64,000 bases of DNA, taken from contig NZ_SBAP01000011.1 in the NCBI RefSeq assembly GCF_004134945.1, positions 1 through 64,000 on the forward strand, given 5' to 3'. Shown piece after piece: positions 58,781 through 64,000 of this stretch. Made by a program: the position numbers and the translations under genes. The DNA is from Fusobacterium_C necrophorum_A. Its GTDB lineage: Bacteria; Fusobacteriota; Fusobacteriia; Fusobacteriales; Fusobacteriaceae. Under the pieces are notes generated by a model. The model did not search any database. It was not told the origin of the DNA and worked only from the letters and a program-made list of their open reading frames with translations. Every line of letters begins with the position of its first letter. Position 1 is the stretch's first letter.

Positions 58781-60949
58781 TTAATATACACCTCTTTCAT
58801 AATTATAGGCTTGGTACCTTCCGGTCTGCTCTCGTAATTCTTGGAGAACGAGCTCCATTTCTTTCAAATCCTCATAGGTAAATTCTATGATTACAACAGA
58901 AATTCCCAATTCTTTGATTAAATCCTGTTTAGAAAGAATATTCAGAGCTTTTTCCAGATAGACTTCCGTATGCCCTAAATCATTGGTCATGACTTGAAAA
59001 GTATCTTTTTCCTGATTTTCAAGCACAGTATTTTTCCCTTGCGTGAGATCGAGTTCAATATACATTCCTCGTAATTTTGAATAAGCCAAAATAGCTTTTT
59101 TCTGTTTCGTAGCCCCTATTTTTTTCATCTTTTCAAAACTCATTTCAGGGGAAAGGGTCAGAATTTCTAATTGCGGGAAACATTCCAAACATTTAAAACT
59201 ATAAAGATTACTGATATTTAAATTCCAATTCCCAAGAAGACCGGAAGAGTTTTGATTTTTCAAAATTTGGTATAGATTGGCAGCCAGTAAGCTGTCAGTG
59301 CTTTGTTTTTCCAATTCACCCTCTCTTGCAATGTCATAAGAACGGTACAAGATCTTAGAATATCCTTTTTCTTCCAGATATTTTTTCTGTTCTTTTGTTC
59401 GAACAATAAAGTAATATTCCAATGTGTCAATTTTTTCCTTTAAGACAGATTGTAATTTCCATTCAGGACCGGATCTTCGCAAATAAGAATTCAGTAATTT
59501 TTTCTCCAACTCTTCTATTGCAGAACGTTTTAGAGATTTTAAAAGGGAAGCGGGAACAAAAAGATTTTTTTCCAAATCTATGTCGGCATGTTTTAGAACA
59601 AAAGAAGTATTTCCCAATTCTGCTATTTTTTGAAAGATTTCTTCTTCTGTACTTGCTTTTTTCTTTGCCGTTTCCAATTCGACTTCACTTGAGATAGTCA
59701 CAATGATTTTTTTTCCCCACTCATTGTCAGTCTGTAAAGACAGAATAGCTTTTTTTCCTATTTTTCCAATAAAAGAGGCAATAATTTCCTTTCTTTTTTC
59801 TTTTTGCTTCTTTTCGAAGTCAATCTCGTCTTGGATTGCCTTGGAATAGCTTCGATACAGGTATTTACTTCCACGAGCAAGTTCTTTCAGAATTAAAATT
59901 TCTCCTTTGAAAGCTTTTTTTCGTTTTTCCTGCTTTCCTTTTACTACAATCCGATTCAGATAGCAGCCTCCCAGTTTTTCAAAGTTGGAGGAAAGATAGC
60001 TGAAACCGTCCCCCAAGATGACTTCTTTTTCCAAATGAATTTCTTTTCCATGAATGAGTCCGACTCTTTCTCCTAAATTCGAAGAAAAATGCGGATTCAT
60101 GATTTCCGTTGTCTTTTGATAAAAATAGCCTTTAGAGTAGCCTCGATTAAAGAGAGAAGAACTTTTTTCTTCCACACTTAGATTGTCGATGATATTTCGA
60201 TAATATTGAACGGTGGCAAAAACGTAGTTGGCTTCTTTCATACGTCCCTCCAATTTAATGCTGTCAATACCGATTTCTTTTAATTTTTGAATTTCTTCTT
60301 TCTCCAAAAGTTGATCTTTCGGGCTTAAAAAATAAGCTTTCTTCTTTTGATTGATTTGGTAGTTTTTTCGACAAGGCTGAGCACACATGCCACGATTTCC
60401 GCTTCTTCCTCCTAAAAAACTGCTCAGATAACAATTTCCGGAATAACAGATACATAAGGCTCCCGACACAAATACTTCCAATTCTATGCTGCAATGTTCT
60501 CGAATGGATTTGATTTCTTCAAAGGACAATTCTCTGGGAAGAACAACTCGAGTAAAACCGATAGATTGTAGGAAATTGATTTCGACATGGTTTGCCACGC
60601 TGAGTTGAGTACTGCCATGTAGTTCCAAGTCCGGAAAATTTTGGTGCAAATAATAAGCAAGACCTAAGTCTTGAACAATCACAGCATCCAAACCGTGTTC
60701 ATATAATTTTTTTAAATTGAGATAAAGAAATTCGATTTCTTCTTGGAACATCAGAGTGTTTAGAGTCAAAAAGATACGACTTCCTCGTAAATGAGCATAG
60801 TCCAAAGCTTCTATAAATTCTTCCACACTAAAATTTTCAGCAGCTCTTCTAGCTCCGAACCCCTGTAATCCCATATAAATTTCTTCTGCTCCTGCCTTTA
60901 TGGCTGCATAAAGACGCTCTTTATTTCCTGCCGGAGCGACAATTTTCAT
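58781..60949 (-). CDS. Long peptidase U32 family protein, RlhA-like (U32 + DUF3656)
   Basis: This 722-residue protein has an N-terminal U32 barrel starting MKIVAPAGNKERLYAAI, with conserved cysteines in CICYSGNCYLSSFLGG and MCAQPCRKNY, then KLEGRMKEANY. A long C-terminal region from about residue 290 follows the DUF3656 layout of RlhA. RlhA makes 5-hydroxycytidine in 23S rRNA using prephenate (family knowledge). The ATG lies within the end of coaE (29-base overlap) behind GGGAGG. Its paralogue at 16593 is the short form. Confidence 0.88.
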   Translation of the reverse strand: MKIVAPAGNKERLYAAIKAGAEEIYMGLQGFGARRAAENFSVEEFIEALDYAHLRGSRIFLTLNTLMFQEEIEFLYLNLKKLYEHGLDAVIVQDLGLAYYLHQNFPDLELHGSTQLSVANHVEINFLQSIGFTRVVLPRELSFEEIKSIREHCSIELEVFVSGALCICYSGNCYLSSFLGGRSGNRGMCAQPCRKNYQINQKKKAYFLSPKDQLLEKEEIQKLKEIGIDSIKLEGRMKEANYVFATVQYYRNIIDNLSVEEKSSSLFNRGYSKGYFYQKTTEIMNPHFSSNLGERVGLIHGKEIHLEKEVILGDGFSYLSSNFEKLGGCYLNRIVVKGKQEKRKKAFKGEILILKELARGSKYLYRSYSKAIQDEIDFEKKQKEKRKEIIASFIGKIGKKAILSLQTDNEWGKKIIVTISSEVELETAKKKASTEEEIFQKIAELGNTSFVLKHADIDLEKNLFVPASLLKSLKRSAIEELEKKLLNSYLRRSGPEWKLQSVLKEKIDTLEYYFIVRTKEQKKYLEEKGYSKILYRSYDIAREGELEKQSTDSLLAANLYQILKNQNSSGLLGNWNLNISNLYSFKCLECFPQLEILTLSPEMSFEKMKKIGATKQKKAILAYSKLRGMYIELDLTQGKNTVLENQEKDTFQVMTNDLGHTEVYLEKALNILSKQDLIKELGISVVIIEFTYEDLKEMELVLQELREQTGRYQAYNYERGVY

Positions 60950-61523
60950 TGAACATTTCCTCCCATTTGCTTAATTTTTGATATAAGTCTTCGATACTAC
61001 CGTTGTTTTCAATGATGTAGTGAGACTTTTTTTTCTTCTCTTCCTCTTTTGCCTGAGAGGCAATTATCTTTTCCGCTAATTCACGAGAACTTCCGTCTCG
61101 TTGCATAATACGAGTGATTTGTACTTCTCTGTCTGCATAGACAAGAAGAATTTTTTCACAGAGATTTTCAAAATGTGCTTCAAATAAAAGAGGAATGTCA
61201 AAAAAAATAATTTTTTCTTGGGCATGTTCTCTTTTTCTTTTTTCAAATTCCTCTCTGACTTTGGGATGCATAATTTGATTGATTTTTTCCAAAGCTTCTG
61301 CATTTTGGAAAACCATTTCTCGTAGTCTGGTACGATTTAGAGTTTTATTTTCCAACAGTACTTCTTCTCCAAATATTTCTCGAAATTCTTCGAGTACTTC
61401 TTTTTTTTGTTGTAGTTCTTTGGTAATTTTATCTGCATCGATGACTTCATAGCCTTGTTTTATAAAGTAATCGCTCACCGTACTCTTACCACTGGCAATG
61501 GTTCCCGTAATTCCAATAATCAC
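60921..61523 (-). CDS. coaE: Dephospho-CoA kinase
   Basis: This 200-residue P-loop kinase starts with GTG at 61523 (IIGITGTIASGKSTVSDYF). DADKI and the LID region (TRIMQRDGSSRELAEKI) are present. It performs the last step of coenzyme A synthesis. AGGAGGAAG sits nine bases before the GTG; an extended -10 lies at 61561-61569. It heads the six-gene operon that ends with the FakA-FakB fusion. Confidence 0.95.
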   Translation of the reverse strand: MIIGITGTIASGKSTVSDYFIKQGYEVIDADKITKELQQKKEVLEEFREIFGEEVLLENKTLNRTRLREMVFQNAEALEKINQIMHPKVREEFEKRKREHAQEKIIFFDIPLLFEAHFENLCEKILLVYADREVQITRIMQRDGSSRELAEKIIASQAKEEEKKKKSHYIIENNGSIEDLYQKLSKWEEMFNENCRSGRK

Positions 61524-61560
61524 GATGACTTCCTCCTAATAGTCTATTTATTATCAAGAC

Positions 61561-61569
61561 ATTATAGCA
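61561..61569 (-). promoter_or_regulatory. Extended -10 promoter of the coaE operon
   Basis: On the minus strand TGC-TATAAT lies 38 bases before the GTG start; no good -35. Confidence 0.6.
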
Positions 61570-61600
61570 TACTTTTTCAAAAAATGTGGGAGGAATATTC

Positions 61601-61628
61601 TTGACAATTCCCATAAAGTATGTATTAA
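61601..61628 (+). promoter_or_regulatory. Promoter of the AraC-type regulator gene
   Basis: TTGACA (61601-61606), a 16-base spacer and TATTAA (61623-61628), 36 bases before ATG 61664. AAAGTATG (61615-61622) in the spacer is the inverted copy of CATACTTT at 61568-61575. Confidence 0.55.
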
Positions 61629-61663
61629 ATAAAAAAAATAATAAAATTCGGAAGAGGTTCTTT

Positions 61664-62653
61664 ATGAGAAGAGAAGATTTTATTGAAATGTATTTTCAAA
61701 GATTGTCAAATATTGAAAATTTGACGGAAATAGCGGACTTATTCGGAAATCGCTATGTCTTTCCCAATTCTCATGGAAAATATTGGTTTTATCGAGTTTC
61801 CTTGGAGGAAGGAATGGACATTACCTTTACTTCCCTGCCCAATAAACTGAACTATAGCTTTGAATCCGAGAATTGGCAGGAAGAAGTCCTAGAGTTGGGA
61901 GTATGTACGGAGGGAAGTATGGAAATCCTCTGTTATCCGAGTTTAGAAAAATATTCTTATCAAAAAGGACAAGCTTGCCTGTATTATTCTAAGAATACCG
62001 TGGAAAGATTTGAATTTTCTGTCAAGAATTGTAAGAGCTTTTCCATTCATCTTCATTTGGATTATTTTGAGTCTTTTTTCAAATTGGGAAAACATTCTTG
62101 GTTGGAACAAGAGTGGAGAAAAAACATAAAACATATGTTGCAGGAAAAAATTTTACGAGTTTGGAATTCCAGTGTTTATTTACAGGCTTTGGCGGCAGAG
62201 ATTACAGAGTTTAAAATAAAGTCCATTTTGGATTATTTTGATTTTAAAGGAAAAATCAATTATTTTTTAGCGAAGCTGATGTTGGAGGCGATAGGAATAG
62301 TAGATAGCGAAGATGAGAAAATTCAGCATTTGAAATTTTTAGTTTCTCGGGATTATGAAAAAGTGTATTCTTTACCGGAAATTTCTAAATTTTTAGGAAC
62401 TCCTATTTTTCGTTTGCAAACTATGATGAAAGAGAAGAAAGGAATGACGGTATCACAGTACGTTCGAGATGTCAAAATGGAATATGCTAAAATACTTCTG
62501 GAAAAAAATACATACACGGTGGCAGAAGTGGCTGCCATGATAGGCTATAGTAATCCAAGCAAATTTTCAAAAAACTTTTTTCAGAAATATCAAAAAAATC
62601 CAAAAGATTTTAAGAGTAGCAAAATATATGAAAAGAAAGACTTCAAGAAATAG
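61664..62653 (+). CDS. AraC family transcriptional regulator
   Basis: This regulator of 329 residues starts at ATG 61664 (MRREDFIEMYF), with AAGAGG upstream; an in-frame ATG at 61586 falls before the promoter and is rejected. The N-terminal sensing domain (about 1-220) resembles those of siderophore/PchR-like regulators. The C-terminal double helix-turn-helix (LPEISKFLGTPIFRLQTMMK, then TVAEVAAMIGYSNPSKFSKNF) is typical. It lies 112 bases before an ABC exporter gene on the same strand and may control it. Confidence 0.9.
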   Translation: MRREDFIEMYFQRLSNIENLTEIADLFGNRYVFPNSHGKYWFYRVSLEEGMDITFTSLPNKLNYSFESENWQEEVLELGVCTEGSMEILCYPSLEKYSYQKGQACLYYSKNTVERFEFSVKNCKSFSIHLHLDYFESFFKLGKHSWLEQEWRKNIKHMLQEKILRVWNSSVYLQALAAEITEFKIKSILDYFDFKGKINYFLAKLMLEAIGIVDSEDEKIQHLKFLVSRDYEKVYSLPEISKFLGTPIFRLQTMMKEKKGMTVSQYVRDVKMEYAKILLEKNTYTVAEVAAMIGYSNPSKFSKNFFQKYQKNPKDFKSSKIYEKKDFKK

Positions 62654-62765
62654 AAATATTTTTTGGAGCTTTTTTTTCTTTTTTGGAGTAGATAAAAAAA
62701 GAGAAGAGATTTATAGTAGAAAAAAGAAAAAATAAAAGAAAGAATTTCTTTGGAAAGGAAGAACT

Positions 62766-64000
62766 ATGAAAATGTATCAAAAACTAAAACAGTATGCATC
62801 GGAAAAAATAGGATATGCCTATTTGTCGATTTTTTTATCTTTTTTGGCTTCTTTATTTTTATTGTTGCCTTATTGGCTATTTTGGAAATTTTTGAAAGAA
62901 TTGATTCTTTTTCAAAATACACAAAATGTGGAATATTACGCAAAAGGAATCGTCGTTTTTATGGTAATTTACGGGATTTTATATTTTTTCTCTCTTTGGT
63001 GTTCTCATCTCTTGGCATTTCGCTTGGAAACGAATTTACGAAAGGAAGGGATTAAACATTTATTAAATGCCTCTTTTTCTTTTTTTGACAAAAATCCTTC
63101 CGGAAAAATTAGAAAACTCATTGATGACAATGCTGCGGAAACACATATGATAGTGGCACATTTACTACCTGACTTGGTAGGAACGGCTCTTCTGCCATTG
63201 GGAATGTTGATTATTCTGTTTCAGGTTGACATTTTATTGGGTTGCAGTTCCGTTGTCATGATAGGAATCGGTCTATGGCAGTTGAAATATATGATGGGGA
63301 ATCAGGAGTTTATGAGAACTTATATGCAGTCTTTGGAAAAGCTGAATGCAGAAGCGGTGGAATACGTCAGAGGAATGCAGGTAATTAAGATTTTTAATAC
63401 AACGATTCAATCTTTCAAAACTTTTTATGATGCTATTTTGTCTTATTCTCGGTACGCTCTGGATTATTCTATGAGTTGTCGAAGAGCTTACGTTTGGTTT
63501 CAAGTTTTATTTCATCTTTTTATTACCTTTCCTTTACCTATTGCCATTCTTTTTATGAGGCATGGAGCAGACGAAAAAATAATTTTTGTAAAAATTGTTT
63601 TTTATGCAGTGTTTGCAGGTTTATTATTCCTTGCTTTCATGAGAGTCATGTATGTGGGAATGTATCATTTTCAAGCTTTGGAAGTGATTTCCAAATTGGA
63701 AACTCTTTTTACAGAAATGGAAGAAAATAAATTGGAACATGGAAGTTTAGAGAAAGCAGATCATTTCGATTTAGAGTTTAGACATGTTTCCTTTCGTTAT
63801 GAGGAACAATATGTATGTAGGGATTTAAGTTTTTTATTGGAAGAAAAAAAGACCTATGCCTTGGTAGGTTCTTCCGGAGGAGGAAAGTCGACGATTGCAA
63901 AACTTCTTTCAGGTTTTTATAAGATTCAGGAGGGAGAAATTTTATTAGGAGGAAGAAATATTACGGAGTATTCTGAAAAATTTTTAAGTCAACACATTGC
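62766..64000 (+). CDS. ABC transporter, fused permease/ATPase (3' truncated by window)
   Basis: The frame opens at ATG 62766 (MKMYQKLKQYASEKIGYAYL) behind AAAGGAAG and runs to the window edge, 411 codons visible. The N-terminal six-helix exporter domain (LSIFLSFLASLFLLLPYWLF onward; FFDKNPSGKIRKLIDDN is the first coupling region) leads into the nucleotide-binding domain (FDLEFRHVSFRYEEQ) with Walker A GSSGGGKST. Signature and Walker B lie beyond the window. It is a half-transporter likely to pair with a second gene downstream. A preceding AraC gene resembles siderophore- or peptide-export loci; the substrate is unknown. Confidence 0.9.
   Translation, partial: MKMYQKLKQYASEKIGYAYLSIFLSFLASLFLLLPYWLFWKFLKELILFQNTQNVEYYAKGIVVFMVIYGILYFFSLWCSHLLAFRLETNLRKEGIKHLLNASFSFFDKNPSGKIRKLIDDNAAETHMIVAHLLPDLVGTALLPLGMLIILFQVDILLGCSSVVMIGIGLWQLKYMMGNQEFMRTYMQSLEKLNAEAVEYVRGMQVIKIFNTTIQSFKTFYDAILSYSRYALDYSMSCRRAYVWFQVLFHLFITFPLPIAILFMRHGADEKIIFVKIVFYAVFAGLLFLAFMRVMYVGMYHFQALEVISKLETLFTEMEENKLEHGSLEKADHFDLEFRHVSFRYEEQYVCRDLSFLLEEKKTYALVGSSGGGKSTIAKLLSGFYKIQEGEILLGGRNITEYSEKFLSQHI

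Noticed and set aside
1..64000. tRNA, rRNA genes and CRISPR arrays.
   Set aside because: Gene density is high and none of the gaps shows cloverleaf-like sequence, rRNA motifs or regularly spaced repeats; a dedicated tRNA/CRISPR scan would be decisive.

Overview
The window is AT-rich DNA that most resembles a Fusobacterium chromosome; this assignment is inferred from gene content, not from a database search. The evidence is a Gram-negative envelope (ADP-heptose epimerase HldD, ExbB/ExbD/TonB, a lipoprotein) combined with Firmicutes-like neighbourhoods (a DUF2232-type membrane protein, rplI and dnaB in a row). It also includes butyrate-type energy genes (acyl-CoA dehydrogenase with EtfBA), a cysteine-synthase relative of the kind linked to H2S and lanthionine in fusobacteria, and an L,D-transpeptidase. 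No rRNA, tRNA or CRISPR array was seen.

Layout. 1-2525 is a decayed accessory island: the 3' part of an ATP-binding/winged-helix regulator with a 12-bp in-frame repeat, an IS3-type relic whose left end carries a terminator hairpin, a TnpW-like relic, an intact class II Fic protein and a winged-helix remnant. 2664-5914 holds LemA, YbaK, the cysteine-synthase-like enzyme and a SUFU-domain protein. 6123-18477 is one co-directional run of 12 genes with gaps of about 20 nt or less: TPR protein, small secreted protein, ExbB, ExbD, TonB, a degenerate NtrC-like protein, DnaX, a DUF2232-like protein, L9, DnaB, a U32 protein and an L,D-transpeptidase. It ends at a strong bidirectional terminator.

18518-25936 holds a split ThrE exporter with a tRNA methyltransferase, an AEC transporter, bcd-etfB-etfA, and a secreted GH114-like protein whose motif order looks permuted. 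25980-31834 is a complete aspartate-to-threonine locus (asd, lysC, hom facing thrC, thrB) around interlocked divergent promoters. 31939-36017 is glmS, an aminopeptidase P and an unknown gene.

From 36042 to 61523 every gene is on the minus strand: a cytidylate-kinase-like protein, a hemolysin III protein, a heavy-metal P-type ATPase under a CsoR-like operator, an aminotransferase, then MATE-UppP-HldD-PHP. These are followed by secA with a lipoprotein gene, and by an EIIA-CBS/antiporter/mnmA/ligA group. The last minus-strand operon is coaE, U32, pgpA, cinA, an XRE-cupin regulator and a FakA-FakB fusion. 61664-64000 carries a divergent AraC regulator and the 5' part of an ABC exporter that runs off the window.

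The most interesting leads are the phosphomimetic, Walker-B-less NtrC-like protein inside the TonB/replication operon, the FakA-FakB single-chain fusion, the permuted GH114-like protein, the EIREIP-type mature N-terminus shared by two secreted proteins of one operon, the self-terminating IS left end, and the palindrome in the leader of the cysteine-synthase-like gene.
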